A DNA stretch of 64,000 nucleotides from Cherax quadricarinatus (taxonomy: Eukaryota > Arthropoda > Malacostraca > Decapoda > Parastacidae), in the NCBI RefSeq assembly GCF_038502225.1, contig NC_091303.1, forward strand, positions 28,575,193 through 28,639,192. Reading direction: 5' to 3'. The translations under genes were made by a program, and so were the position numbers. The stretch's first letter is position 1; the number at the start of each line of letters is the position of its first letter. Below are positions 11,029 to 23,143 of the stretch, in pieces. The notes under the pieces are model-generated. The model was not told the origin of the DNA and did no database searches. It worked only from the letters and a program-made list of their open reading frames with translations.

Positions 11029-12111
11029 ATGATAGGAATCCCGGTTCTTTTGAACAATTCGACAGCCTTAAAGAATCTAAATTCTCTACTGATAAATCTG
11101 GAAGTAGACAAAGGACACAAAATAAAATCCCTGATTAAGGCAAACCTCCAACTATTCAACGACGTCCCAAAACCTTGTACGTTGGGTGTGCACGATGTTA
11201 CTCTCAGGGAACCTACCCCAATCAAGCAATCTCCCTGCAGAATGAGTCCCAAGAAACAAGGTGAGCTAGAGGCAGAGGTGAACTTCTTACTCTCACACGG
11301 GTTGATAAAATCTAGTAACAGTCCTTGGGCATCTCTGTGCATTCTAGTCCCCAAACCAGACAGGACCACCCGAATGTGCACAGATTTTAGAAAAGTCGAT
11401 GCTGTAACCGTACCTGATGGGTTCCCGATACCCAGAATTAATGACTTGATAGACAAGGTCTCCAGAGCTAAGTATATTAGTAAACTGGACTTTTTAAGAG
11501 GGTATTACCAAGTCCCCCTGTCACCCAGAGCTCAAGAGATATCGGCCTTTATGATACCCGGTGGCTTGTATAACTATTGCGTTATGCCCTTCGGCTTCTG
11601 TAACGCAGCCGCTATGTTCCAGCGTATTATGAACATACAGGAGGATTGGACGGGGTAGAAGCTTACTTAGACGACTTAGTCGTATACAGCGACAGTTGGC
11701 CCGAACACCTTAGACAACTTTAAAGCCTTGTTTGATGCCTTAAGTAAAAATAATTTTACAGTGAATTTGTCCAAGTGTGAGTTTGGCCAAGCGAAAATTA
11801 AATACTTGAGATTTCGGATTGGACAAGGAGAAGTTGCTCCTTTGAATGCCAAAGTAAAAGCCCTCTTAGAATTTCCTACCCATAAAGATAGGAAAAGCGT
11901 ATCGAGATTTTTAGGAGTTGCCGGTTACTACCGTTGTTTTTGTCCGAATTTTGCACAGGTAGCCTTTCCCCTAACTGAATTAACAAGTTCAAAAACAAAG
12001 TTTTCATGGACCCAGGACTGTGAAGTTGCTTTTAAACGTTTGAAAAGGTTACTATCCTCTTCCCCAGTATTACTAAGTCCCAATTTTAACAAACCATTCC
12101 ACTTACAAATA
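11029..12111 (+). pseudogene. Reverse transcriptase of the gypsy element
   Basis: Conserved blocks run in order: LREPTPIKQSPCRMSP, SPWASLCILVPKPDRT, CTDFRKVDAVTVPDGFPIPR, SKLDFLRGYYQVPL and MPFGFCNAAAMFQRIM. The frame stops at 11656-11658. After a shift the YLDD active site is read at about 11670 (EAYLDDLVVYS). The connection region follows to 12111 (GVAGYYRCF, TKFSWTQDCEVAF). The RNase H part is cut by the MITE at 12112-12314. Confidence 0.85.
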
Positions 12112-12314
12112 CAGTGGACCCCCGGTTAACAATATTTTTTCACTCCAGAAGTATGTTCAGGTGCCAGTACTGACCGAATTTGTTCCCATAAGAAATATTG
12201 TGAAGTAGATTAGTCCATTTCAGACCCCCAAACATACACGTACAAACGCACTTACATAAATACATTTACATAATTGGTCGCATTCGGAGGTAATCGTTAT
12301 GCGGGGGTCCACTG
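12112..12314. mobile_element. 203-bp Tigger-like MITE in RNase H
   Basis: Ends CAGTGGACCCCCGGTTAAC and GGGGGTCCACTG, TA on both sides (12110-12111, 12315-12316). Removing it with one TA restores the frame HLQI-DASAYALG. A second copy of exactly the same length lies at 49319-49521. Confidence 0.9.
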
Positions 12315-12676
12315 TAGATGCAAGTGCATATGCTTTGGGAGCCACATTGTTACAGAAGGCTCAAAATTCTGACTTATTGCAACCCGTTTCTTATTTTTCT
12401 TCAAAGTTAAAGAAACACCAAATTCATTACTCAACTATAGAAAAAGAAGCCTTAGCTCTGGTTGTGTCTCTAGAGAATTTTGATGTATATTTAGGAACTT
12501 CTCCCCATCAGATATCAGTGTGCTCTGATCACAATCCTTTGACCTTTATAAATACTATGAAATCAAAGAATGACAGAATACTTCATTGGGCTTTGAGAAT
12601 TCAACCCTTCTCTATTACTATTTCCCATATAAAAGGAAAACAAAATCTCATTACTGATACCTTCTCTAGACCTTGA
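12315..12676 (+). pseudogene. RNase H domain of the gypsy element
   Basis: DASAYALGATL holds the first acidic residue, STIEKEALAL the glutamate, VCSDHNPLTF the second aspartate and GKQNLITDTFSR the last. The frame ends at 12676, only 11 bp before the next insertion. No integrase follows it, which confirms the unusual order of the pol domains. Confidence 0.8.
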
Positions 12677-12687
12677 ATCTTTATTAA

Positions 12688-13754
12688 CCCTTTGAGGGTC
12701 GACAGGCCCTCTCCGAGACTCGTTCTCAGGGTCGGCCAAATTTAAAAAAAATAATAATAATTTTGTCTTATGAAAAGATAGAGAATCTTTTCCCGATCAT
12801 AATGACACCAAAATTATGAAATTTGATGGAAAACTTACGGAATTATGCTCTTGCGAAGTTAGAGGTCTCGGCGTGTTTACGCATCGGCGATTTTGCCCAC
12901 TTTGAGCCCCATTTTCGGACAATTCCACTGCACTAGTCGACAAAAAACATGAATATTTCGCTGGAACTCCATTTTTTCTATCGAATGAGTGCAAGAAACC
13001 ATCTATTTACCAATTTCAACTATCCAGTACAGTGGTCAGAATTTAGCAATTTTGCCAATTTCACACAAATTTCAAAAGATGCCAATTTCCGAATAGGGTC
13101 CAGAATAAACAAGAAAGACATTCCTGGCACTAAAATGATATTTCCTTTGTTCATTAGTCACGTCTCAAGGCCCCTCTTACATTCTTTTGCTTCCCACTTT
13201 GAATTTTTATTCTCACAAAAAATAGAAGATTTTCTGTTATGCAGACTACTGCATTAGTGTAAAAAATGGTATAAATAATATTGGCACACTTGCAAAAGAA
13301 TATTAGACTCACCAGTTGACGTGTATTGGACGCTTGGCATGATTTGTTTACTTTTGAACTTTGGTAAAAATCGAACATTTCTGCTTTGAGCTCAATTTCA
13401 AGGTACTTTTCATTGTAAAACCAGTCAAAATCATCTCAATTTCTGTAATATGTCTTCCATTCTACAAAATGAGACCAAGAAAACTAGAATACAACAATAA
13501 ATAACATACGAAAATACAGTGCAAAGTCGCTGTTTTATTCCAAAAAAACGGTCAAAGTTTTTTTTTTCTCATTATGCACTGTGTGCTGCAGAATTTTTTT
13601 ATACTGTGCACACTGACCACATAGACCCATTCTTTCATATGTAGGCCTACCAGCTTTCTCTCACTAGATTTGAGGGCGCTAGAATTTAGGCGTACTAGTA
13701 CGTCAAAAACCCTGGGTCGTAAGCCGTACTAGTACGGCCGAAACCCTCAAAGGG
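12688..13754 (-). mobile_element. piggyBac-type MITE (1067 bp)
   Basis: TTAA at 12684-12687 and 13755-13758, ends CCCTTTGAGGGT and its complement. The two-word end is on the right, so the element is in minus orientation: CGTACTAGTACG at 13691-13702 and 13725-13736, 34 bp apart and 18 bp from the terminus. The interior has no coding frame of note. It matches the element at 52235-54104 and, inverted, parts of the tandem units at 17870-21170. Confidence 0.85.
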
Positions 13755-13920
13755 TTAATATACCTTTACTTTAACAGTGTGAGTTGGTACTTGTTATGGT
13801 CATCTATGTTGTGGAGAAAACTGGAGCTGATGTTGGACTGCTGTCTAAGTAACAGCCTTTGCTACTACAACCGTTGCTACCCACCACAGAGAGTACAAGT
13901 CAATGGCGACCGTCAATCAT

Positions 13921-13931
13921 GATGGGGGAGG
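13921..13931 (+). other. Polypurine tract of the gypsy element
   Basis: GATGGGGGAGG directly before TGTTACG of the 3' LTR, the site priming plus-strand cDNA synthesis in LTR elements. Confidence 0.75.
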
Positions 13932-14003
13932 TGTTACGCGCCCCTCCTTCATGCTCCATACTATACAAAAATAAAAGGCCTGGTTAAAATAAGTTCTGTA
14001 ATA
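13932..14003 (+). repeat. 3' LTR of the gypsy element, part 1 of 3
   Basis: Matches the start of the 5' LTR (TGTTACGCGCCCCTCC) up to GTTCTGTAATA, where the element at 14004 enters at a TA. Confidence 0.9.
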
Positions 14004-14205
14004 CAGGTTCGCCATCACAAATCCGGCAATCAGTTATTCGGTTCCTTCATTTATTCGGCACTAATTTCGGCTAGCATAATTTCAAATTTCCTGGTTTGCC
14101 ACACCAACCTGCTGGTACTGTTTGGTGGCGCTACTTGCTGCATAAGTCATTCTAATTTCTTTTTCTCCATTTATTGTTATAACCTGCTTACTTTTAGCCC
14201 TAGCC

Positions 14206-14325
14206 ATGGTTCCAATAAACAAAAGAAATGCTTCTCATTATGTAAAGCACCTACACAGTACATTGTCCATTAAAGATAAGGTGGCTTTGAGGCCACTGTC
14301 GGTTGCCATGAGCTCAGTCTCATGA
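14206..14325 (+). pseudogene. Remnant of a jerky-like transposase amino end
   Basis: ATG at 14206 followed by a basic stretch and HSTLSIKDKVAL, which resembles the KHKTLSIKEKLEIL-type start of psq/CENP-B helix-turn-helix domains in jerky/Tigger transposases. A stop follows after about 40 codons. The sister copy has the same remnant at 55686. Confidence 0.45.
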
Positions 14326-14638
14326 TGCAGGAGAATATGCTTTATTATTACGCTAATATAAACACTACAGCTTACTGCCTATCACAATTGATGTAATATG
14401 ACATAATAAACAATATAAATAGCATAAAACATGTTAAATACTCCAGAATGAATAATATTTGTCATAATACCGAGCAGTTCGATGGAGATATGAAGAGGAC
14501 ATGGGATACAAGTACCATTCTCCTATCCCAGTCTTGGGGCTAATATTAGAGAAAATGGAGTATAGCACAGGGCTAATTGTGATATACACTCATACTGCAC
14601 CATATACCTGAAACAAAAAAGTTATTTTCTCTATATAG

Positions 14639-15008
14639 ATTATCACACATAGCAGCATATGTGTAGAGAGCCTAGGATAACCCAAAAAAGTCAGACAATG
14701 TGGCTTATTTCTAGTACCTGTCTTGGGTTAGCCATATATGATTTTTCATAAATATTCGATTCCCAGCCAGGGTAGAAACATTGAGCATTTCTTTACACCT
14801 GCTGTCTATGTTCACCCATCAATAAATGGGTACCTGGGTGTTAACCAACTGGGGTGGGTGTTATCCTGGGACACTGACCTAATTTGCTTGAAATACTCTG
14901 CATAACAAGCGGCTTTCTATATGGTAGTATGTCGCTGATGTCAGCTAGGCCTGTATACCTTGTACATGTATGTGTAGTAAATAAAGATATTATTATTATT
15001 ATTATTAC
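14639..15008. repeat. SINE pieces: inverted core, then tRNA-type SINE with (ATT)n tail
   Basis: 14639-14715 is the core GGGTTATCCTAGG on the minus strand. From about 14740 a plus-strand SINE body follows: B-box-like GATTCCCAGCC, GGGTACCTGGGTGTTA, and an end at GTAGTAAATAAAG plus (ATT)n. The same arrangement is at 58614-58991. Confidence 0.7.
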
Positions 15009-15103
15009 AGTATTATTATTATTATTATTGTAATTTTCTCAATTGTTTGTTGGGTTATCTTATTGAAACTTGGGCAATGTATGATGGAAAGATACTTCTT
15101 AAT

Positions 15104-17862
15104 TATTTTATTATTATCACACTGGCCGATTCCCACCACGGCAGGGTGGCCCGAAAAAGAAAAACTTTCACCATCATTCACTCCATCACTGTCTTGCCAG
15201 AAGGGTGCTTTACACTACAGTTTTTAAACTGCAACATTAACACCCCTCCTTCAGAGTGCAGGCACTGTACTTCCCATCTCCAGGACTCAAGTCCGGCCTG
15301 CCGGTTTCCCTGAATCCCTTCATAAATGTTACTTTGCTCACACTCCAACAGCACGTCAAGTATTAAAAACCATTTGTCTCCATTCACTCCTATCAAACAC
15401 GCTCATGCATGCCTGCTGGAAGTCCAAGCCCCTCGCACACAAAACCTCCTTTACCCCCTCCCTCCAACCTTTCCTAGGCCGACCCCTACCCCGCCTTCCT
15501 TCCACTACAGACTGATACACTCTTGAAGTCATTCTGTTTCGCTCCATTCTCTCTACATGTCCGAACCACCTCAACAACCCTTCCTCAGCCCTCTGGACAA
15601 CAGTTTTGGTAATCCCGCACCTCCTCCTAACTTCCAAACTACGAATTCTCTGCATTATATTCACACCACACATTGCCCTCAGACATGACATCTCCACTGC
15701 CTCCAGCCTTCTCCTCAACATTCATCACCCACGCTTCACACCCATATAAGAGCGTTGGTAAAACTATACTCTCATACATTCCCCTCTTTGCCTCCAAGGA
15801 CAAAGTTCTTTGTCTCCACAGACTCCTAAGTGCACCACTCACTCTTTTTCCCTCATCAATTCTATGATTCACCTCATCTTTCATAGACCCATCCGCTGAC
15901 ACGTCCACTCCCAAATATCTGAATACGTTCACCTCCTCCATACTCTCCCTCCAATCTGATATCCAATCTTTCATCACCTAATCTTTTTATCCTCATAACC
16001 TTACTCTTTCCTGTATTCACCTTTAATTTTCTTCTTTTGCACACCCTACTAAATTCATTCACCAATCTCTGCAACTTCTCTTCAGAATCTCCCAAGAGCA
16101 CAGTGTCATCAGCAAAGAGCAGCTGTGACAACTCCCACTTTGTGTGTGATTCTTTATCTTTTAACTCCATGCCTCTTGCCAAGACCCTCGCATTTACTTG
16201 TCTTACAACCCCATCTATAAATATATTAAACAACCACGGTGACATCACACATCCTTGTCTAAGGCCTACTTTTACTGGGAAAAAATTTCCCTCTTTCCTA
16301 TATACTCTAACTTGAGCCTCACTATCCTCGTAAAAACTCTTCATTGCTTTCAGTAACCTACCTCCTACACCATACACTTGCAACATCTGCCACATTGTCC
16401 CCCTATCCACCCTGTCACACGCCTTTTCCAAATCCATAAATGCCACAAAGACCTCTTTAGCCTTATCTAAATACTGTTCACTTATATGTTTCACTGTAAA
16501 CACCTGGTCCACACACCCCCTACCTTTCCTAAAGCCTCCTTGTTCATCTGCTATCCTATTCTCCGTCTTACTCTTAATTCTTTCAATTATAACTCTACCA
16601 TACACTTTACCAGGTATACTCAACAGACTTATCCCCCTATAATTTTTGCACTCTCTTTTATCCCCTTTGCCTTTATACAAAGGAACTATGCATGCTCTCT
16701 GCCAATCCCTAGGTACCTTACCCTCTTCCATACATTTATTAAATAATTGCACCAACCACTCCAAAACTATATCCCCACCTGCTTTTAACATTTCTATCTT
16801 TATCCCATCAATCCCGGCTGCCTTACCCCCTTTCATTTTACCTACTGCCTCACGAACTTCCCCCACACTCACAACTGGCTCTTCCTCACTCCTACAAGAT
16901 GTTATTCCTCCTTGCCCTATACACGAAATCACAGCTTCCCTATCTTCATCAACATTTAACAATTCCTCAAAATATTCCCTCCATCTTCCCAATACCTCTA
17001 ACTCTCCATTTAATAACTCTCCTCTCCTATTTTTAACTGACAAATCCATTTGTTCTCTAGGCTTTCTTAACTTGTTAATCTCACTCCAAAACTTTTTCTT
17101 ATTTTCAACAAAATTTGTTGATAACATCTCACCCACTCTCTCATTTGCTCTCTTTTTACATTGCTTCACCACTCTCTTAACCTCTCTCTTTTTCTCCATA
17201 TACTCTTCCCTCCTTGCATCACTTCTACTTTGTAAAAACTTCTCATATGCTAACTTTTTCTCCCTTACTACTCTCTTTACATCATCATTCCACCAATCGC
17301 TCCTCTTCCCTCCTGCACCCACTTTCCTGTAACCACAAACTTCTGCTGAACACTCTAACACTACATTTTTAAACCTACCCCATACCTCTTCGACCCCATT
17401 GCCTATGCTCTCATTAGCCCATCTATCCTCCAATAGCTGTTTATATCTTACCCTAACTGCCTCCTCTTTTAGTTTATAAACCTTCACCTCTCTCTTCCCT
17501 GATGCTTCTATTCTCCTTGTATCCCATCTACCTTTTACTCTCAGTGTAGCTACAACTAGAAAGTGATCTGATATATCTGTGGCCGCTCTATAAACATGTA
17601 CATCCTGAAGTCTACTCAACAGTCTTTTATCTACCAATACATAATCCAACAAACTACTGTCATTTCGCCCTACGTCATATCTTGTATACTTATTTATCCT
17701 CTTTTTCTTAAAATATGTATTACCTATAACTAAACCCCTTTCTATACAAAGTTCAATCAAAGGGCTCCCATTATCATTTACACCTGGCACCCCAAACTTA
17801 CCTACCACACCCTCTCTAAAAGTTTCTCCTACTTTAGCATTCAGGTCCCCTACCACAATTAC
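15104..17862 (-). mobile_element. RTE-like LINE, 5'-truncated, copy 1
   Basis: The 3' end with (TAA)n tail is at 15104, the truncated 5' end at 17862. It is flanked by TCTTAAT on both sides (15097-15103, 17863-17869), a 7-bp target duplication. It starts within the endonuclease domain and its proteins resemble the LINE family often annotated in animals as craniofacial development protein 2-like. The clade assignment is by eye. Confidence 0.75.
15356..17856 (-). pseudogene. Endonuclease/reverse transcriptase of RTE-like LINE copy 1
   Basis: From 17856 the endonuclease part reads MVGDLNAKVGE, YTRYDVGRNDSSLLDYVL and TDISDHFLVVATL (GDLN, SLLDYV and DHF signatures). RT blocks follow: YRGISLLSIPGKVYGR, GFRKGRGCVDQVF, FVAFMDLEKACDRVD, VGLRQGCVMSPWLFNIF and QLLFADDTVLLGDSEE. 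The 660-codon frame runs to 15874; a shift leads to the C-terminal part ending at about 15356. The first catalytic motif looks intact, but the protein lacks its amino end. Confidence 0.8.
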
Positions 17863-19282
17863 TCTTAATGTACACCAAAAATGAAAGAAATCAGACCATA
17901 AATAGCGGAGTTCACTTCTCAGCCATTAGCGGCCGCTTAGTGGTATATTTTTGTATCATTTTATGGTTCTATTTTCGTTTTTTCGGTCTCATTTGATAGA
18001 ATGGAAGATATATTACAGAAATGGATATGATTTTTGATTGCTTTCACGATGAAAAGTACCTTGAAATTGCGCTCACAGAAGTGAAAAAGTTCTATTCTTT
18101 AGCAAAGCTCAAGAGTAAACAAATGACATCACTGTCCAATGCCTGCCAGTCCAAATTCCAATATGGAGTCAAGAATGGGTTGACATTATTTATACAATTA
18201 TTACAATAATGCAGCAGTCTGCATAACAGTAAATCTTCTATTTTTTTGTGAATAAAAATTCCAAATGGAAAGCAAGAGTAATATAAGAGGGGCCTGTAGC
18301 CGTGACTAATGAACAGAGAAAATGTTATTTTAGTGCCAGGAAAGTCTGCATTGTTTATTCTGGACCCTATTTTGAAATTGGCATCTGTTGAAATTTGTGT
18401 GAAATCAGCCAAATTGCCAATTTCTGACCACTTTATTGGGTAGTTGAAATAAGTGAATGGGTGGTTTCTTGTACTCAGTTGACAGACTAGAAGTAAGTAA
18501 ATAAGTAAGTTTACTCAGGTATACACAAATACAGTTACATAGATTATCATACATAGCAGTGTATGTATAGAGAACCTAGGATAACCCAAAAAAGTCAAAG
18601 TGACTTATTTCCAGCACCTGGCCATATATGATTTTTGGTAAATATTTTTTTTCTCAGTTGTTTGTTGGGCTGTCTTATTGAAACTTGGGCAATGTATGAT
18701 GGAAAGATGCTTCTTAACGTACAACAAAAATAAAAGAAATCAGACTATAAATAGCGGAGTTCCCTTCTCAGCCATTAGCAGCTGCTTAGCGGTATATTTT
18801 TGTATGGTTTTTATGGTTATATTTTCGTTTTTTCGGTCTCATTTGATAGAATGAAAGATATATTACAGAAATGGATATGATTTTGATTGTTTTAATGATG
18901 AAAAGTACCTTGAAATTGCACTCACAGTAGCGAAAATATTATATTCTTTAGCGAAGCTCAAGAGTAAACACTGTCCAATACCTGTCCGCCTGCCAGTCCA
19001 AATTCCAATATGGAGTCAAGAATGGGTTGACATTATTTATACAATTATTACAATAATGCAGCAGTCTGCATAACAGTAAATCTTCTATTTTTTGGTGAAT
19101 AAAAATTCCAAATGGAAAGCAAGAATAATATAAGAGGGGCCTGTAGCCGTGACTAATGAACAGAGAAAATGTTATTTTAGTGCCAGGAATGTCTGCATTG
19201 TTTATTCTAGACCCTATTTTGAAATTGGCATCTGTTGAAATTTGTGTGAAATTGGCCAAATTGCCAATTTCTGACCACTATA

Positions 19283-20576
19283 CAGTGGACCCTCGACCAG
19301 CGATATTAATCCGTTCCTGAGAGCTCATCGATAATTGAAATTATCGTTAGTCGAGTTAATTTTCCCCATAAGAAATAATGGAAATCAAATTAATCCGTGC
19401 AAGACACCCAAAAGTATTGAAAAAATTTTTTTTACCACATGAAATATTAATTTTAATACACACAAACTGAAGAAGACATGCACAGTTACATGACACTTAC
19501 CTTTATTGAAGATCTGGTGATGATTGATGGGATGGGAGGAGGGGAGAGTGTTGATGGTGTTAGTGTTTAGAAGGGGAATCCCCTTCCATTAGGACTTGAG
19601 GTGGCAAGTCTTTTTTCGGGGTTACTTCCCTTCTTCTTTTAATGCCACTAGGACCAGCTTGAGAGTCACTGGACCTCTGTCGCACAACATATCTGTCCAT
19701 AGAGGCCTGTACCTCCCGTTCCTTTATGACATTCCTAAAGTGTTTCACAACATTGTCAGTGTCACAATTAAACACTTGTTCAGGTTTCAATTCTTCACTG
19801 TCTATGTACTCCTTGAATTCCTGCACATATTTTTCAGCTGCTTTTTGGTCCAAACTGGCAGCCTCACCATGCCTTATCACACTATGTATGCCACTACGAT
19901 TCTTAAATCTCTCAAACCAACCTTTGCTGGCCTTAAATTCACTCACATCACCACTAGTTGCTGGCATTTTTCTAATTAAATCCTCATGCAACTTCCTAGC
20001 CTTTTCACATATGATCGCTTGAGAGATGCTATCTCCTGTTATCTGTTTTTCGTTTATCCACACCAATAACAGTCTCTCAACATCTTCTATCACTTGCGAT
20101 CTCAGTTTCGAAAACATAGTTGCACCTTTGGCAAGAACAGCTTCCTTGATTGCCGTTTTCTTGGCCACAATAGTAGCGATGGTTGATTGGGGTTTCGTGT
20201 ACAACCTGGCCAGCTCGGAGACACGCACTCCACTTTCATACTTAGCAATGATCTCTTTCTTCATATTCATAGGAATTCTCACCCTTTTTGCTGTAGGGTT
20301 GGCACTAGAAGCTTTCTTGGGGCCCATGGTGACTAATTTTGCAGGTGCAATCACTAAAAAGGCTGTGATAATATGAAATGTTCCGATTGTATGCTTGGAA
20401 GCGACCGCGGTGGCTGGCTGGCTTGTAAACACTGGCCAGAAGTGGACGCGTCTCAGACGGAACGAATAGTGTTGGTCGAGTTTTTTAGCACTAGTCGAGG
20501 CAAAATTTTTGCGTTAAAATGTATCGCTAGTCGGATTTATCATTAGTCGATGTCATCGTTGGTCGAGGGTCCACTG
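19283..20576 (-). mobile_element. Tigger-type element with the longest transposase remnant
   Basis: Ends CAGTGGACCCTC and GAGGGTCCACTG, TA at 19281-19282 and 20577-20578. From the right end inwards the word array GACCAACGAT, GACTAATGAT, GACTAGCGAT is spaced 16, 16, 20, 16, 19 bp, as in the other Tigger-type elements but with a different word. Confidence 0.85.
19560..20327 (-). CDS. Tigger transposase, 255 residues, DDE core deleted
   Basis: The start is the ATG of MGPKKASSANP at 20327, in line with the other copies. Residues 1-60 form the psq-type helix-turn-helix (KYESGVRVSELARLYTKPQS). Residues about 65-145 form the CENP-B-type DNA-binding domain (FKASKGWFERFKNRSGIHS). EQVFNCD near residue 195 is the start of the DDE domain with its first aspartate. 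The protein then jumps to the C-terminal tail (DNVVKHFRNVIKEREVQ, KRRREVTPKKD). Two DNA-binding domains survive without a catalytic core, so it could bind transposon ends and act as a repressor. That role is inference. Confidence 0.75.
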   Translation of the reverse strand: MGPKKASSANPTAKRVRIPMNMKKEIIAKYESGVRVSELARLYTKPQSTIATIVAKKTAIKEAVLAKGATMFSKLRSQVIEDVERLLLVWINEKQITGDSISQAIICEKARKLHEDLIRKMPATSGDVSEFKASKGWFERFKNRSGIHSVIRHGEAASLDQKAAEKYVQEFKEYIDSEELKPEQVFNCDTDNVVKHFRNVIKEREVQASMDRYVVRQRSSDSQAGPSGIKRRREVTPKKDLPPQVLMEGDSPSKH

Positions 20577-21241
20577 TATTGGGTAGTTGAAGTAAGTGAA
20601 TGGGTGGTTTCTTGTACTCAGTTGACAGATTAGAAGTAAGTAAATACGTAAGTTTATTCAGGTATACACAAATACAGTTGCATAGATTATCATACATGGC
20701 AGTGTATGTATAGAGAACCTAGGATAACCTAAAAAAGTCAAAGTGACTTATTTCCAGTACCTGGATTGGGCTTGCCATATATGATTTTTGGTAAATACTT
20801 TTTTTCTCAGTTGTTTGTTTTGCTGTCTTATTGAAACTTGGGCAATGTATGATGGAAAGATGCTTCTTAATGTACAACAAAAATAAAAAAAACGGACGAT
20901 AAATAAGGGAGTTCATTTCTTAGCCATTAGCTGCCTCTTTGTGTATATTTTTGCATAGTTTTTATGGTTTTATTCTCGTTTTTTGGTCTCATTTGATGGA
21001 ATGGAAGATATATTACCGAAATAGACGTGATTTTGAATGCTTTCATGATGAAAAGTATCTTGAAATTGAGCTCAAAGTAGCGGAAATGTTCGATTTTTGC
21101 CGATGCTCAATGAACTTTGTGTAAGTCAAGTTGGTTAATTTTATTAAGTGTATTCTAACCTAACCACTCTGTAATCCGGCAAACTCAGTAATCTGGCACA
21201 CTAGAGGTCCCAATGATGCCGGATTTGTGATGGAGGACCTG

Positions 21242-21294
21242 TAATATATTGCGAACCACTCTATTACTAGCTGGATGAAGCAGGTTCGACTATA
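21242..21294 (+). repeat. 3' LTR of the gypsy element, part 2 of 3
   Basis: Matches the 5' LTR around GAACCACTTTATTACAAGC and ends GGTTCGACTATA, where the next element enters at a TA. Confidence 0.85.
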
Positions 21295-21398
21295 CACCTA
21301 CCATCCGACTTACGACCTGCTCAACATACATCCACTCGACTTACCACCATGCATCTGGCAGCAGGGCTGGGCCGGCTGATGCACACCACTGTACAATA

Positions 21399-23092
21399 CA
21401 GGAGGGCCCCACTTATACGGCGGGTTAGGTTCCAGGCTACCGCCGTAAAGCGGAAACCGCCGTAAAGTGGAACACCCTTTTTTTCCACTTACAAATGCAT
21501 ACAAACACTAGATAACAAGTTTACACTAACATAGATTATCTTAGCAATAGAACCAGGCATCAAAAAACAATAAAAAAGTACAATACACACATAGTGCACT
21601 CATTACTTACCTTAAAATATTTATAGTCTTAATCTAGGGTGAGACAAGTAGCATTTATTGTAAGAAATCAAGTGTGGTATGTATGGTAGTCAGCCAGGCT
21701 ACCATACCAGGCCACCCCACCCACACATACTATTCTATGATATTTAAGCATCCCAGAGCGATAAAATGTATATACAGTTCACTCATTACTTACCTTAAAA
21801 TATAGGGTGAGATGAGTAGTATTTATTGTAAAATATCAAGTGTGGTATGTATGGTAGTCAGCCAGGCTACCATAATAGGCCAACCCACCCACACACACTA
21901 TTCTATGATATTTAAGCATCCCAGAGCGATAAAATGTATATACAGTTCACTCATTACTTACCTTAAAATATAGGGTGAGATGAGTAGTATTTATTGTAAA
22001 AAATCAAGTGTGGTATGTATGGTAGTCAGCCAGGCTACCATACCAGAGAGAAAGAATGAGTGCATGAGAGAGGACAGGCGCAGAGTTATGTAAACAAACC
22101 AGGCGAAGGTAAGTTTTGTAAACAGTGTACACGTCTGGTTTGTGTACAAGTTACATTGTGTACAGGTTGTCTCTACATTGATACGGTAGAATAAATAAAG
22201 AAGAACACTCCCATTCTCATGTAACATCATTTTGAGAAGAAATGATGCTCTGAGTGAAGGCAATGGAAGTAAGTCACTCTGACTTTTTTGGGTTATCCTA
22301 GGTTCTCTACACATATGTTGTTATGTATTTATGTTATGTATCGTGTTTATTATATAATTTTGAAAAAATATCACGGATGGATTAATGAAAATGTGTATAT
22401 TAACGTAATATACAACATTTAATGATACACCGAGCTCAGACAGCGTAAACAAACAAACTGAACAGGTTGTGGACGATCACTCGGTCAGGCGAAATAGACG
22501 GTATTAATACGTGTCCAGTTTTAGTTCATTCATGTACATTTGTAAGAGTTTGTGAAACTTTTACCTTATAATATTTTTATTATTATTTTTTTTTATTATT
22601 ATTATTATCACACTGGCCGATTCCCACCAAGGCAGGGTGGCCCGAAAAAGAAAAACTTTCACCATCATTCACTCCATCACTGTCTTGCCAGAAGGGTGCT
22701 TTACACTACAGTTTTTAAACTGCAACATTAACACCCCTCCTTCAGAGTGCAGGCACTGTACTTAATTAAATCACGAAACAAATACTCTTACACTGTGTAC
22801 AAGTTAGTACAGAATTATAGCTATAAAGTGAAGGCATACGAAAGGAATATTTTTCTACAGTTATCCCTAGTAACAGGTGACGGGCTAGAGAAAACGTAAT
22901 TCTTCCGAAACTTCTACAAACCGTTTGGTAAACATCTCATATATATTTGTATAAATTTTTATACTGTGGGTGCATGTATCATGTTTGTGTGTTACATAAT
23001 GTGTTTCTTATATAATTTTGAAGAAAATATCATAGATAGATTAAGGGAAATGTCTATATTAACGTAATATGCGACATTAATGCGCCCAAGAG

Positions 23093-23143
<51 letters not shown>

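Larger units (their letters stand above)
17870..21170 (+). repeat. Tandem 850-bp units (about 2.5) inside the jerky-like composite
   Basis: The unit starts near TTTGTTGGGTTATCTTATTG and contains TTCGGTCTCATTTGATAGAA, CTGCATAACAGTAAATCTTC and a reversed SINE end (CCTAGGATAACC). Units begin at about 15040 (split by the LINE), 18659 and 20811. Much of the unit is the inverse of the interior of the piggyBac-type MITE at 12688-13754. No coding frame is preserved. Confidence 0.7.
14004..21241 (+). mobile_element. jerky/pogo-like DNA transposon composite, copy 1
   Basis: Inverted ends CAGGTTCGCCATCACAAATC and GATTTGTGATGGAGGACCTG, with TA at 14002-14003 and 21242-21243. Joining the flanks restores the gypsy LTR. 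Near the left end a short frame resembles a psq-type DNA-binding start. The 7.2 kb include SINE pieces, an RTE-like LINE, about 2.5 tandem copies of an 850-bp unit and a Tigger-type element. The sister copy is 55484-63933. Confidence 0.8.

Noticed and set aside
16037..17332. Plus-strand frames of 90-230 codons within the RTE-like LINE
   Set aside because: Shadows opposite the real minus-strand RT frame.
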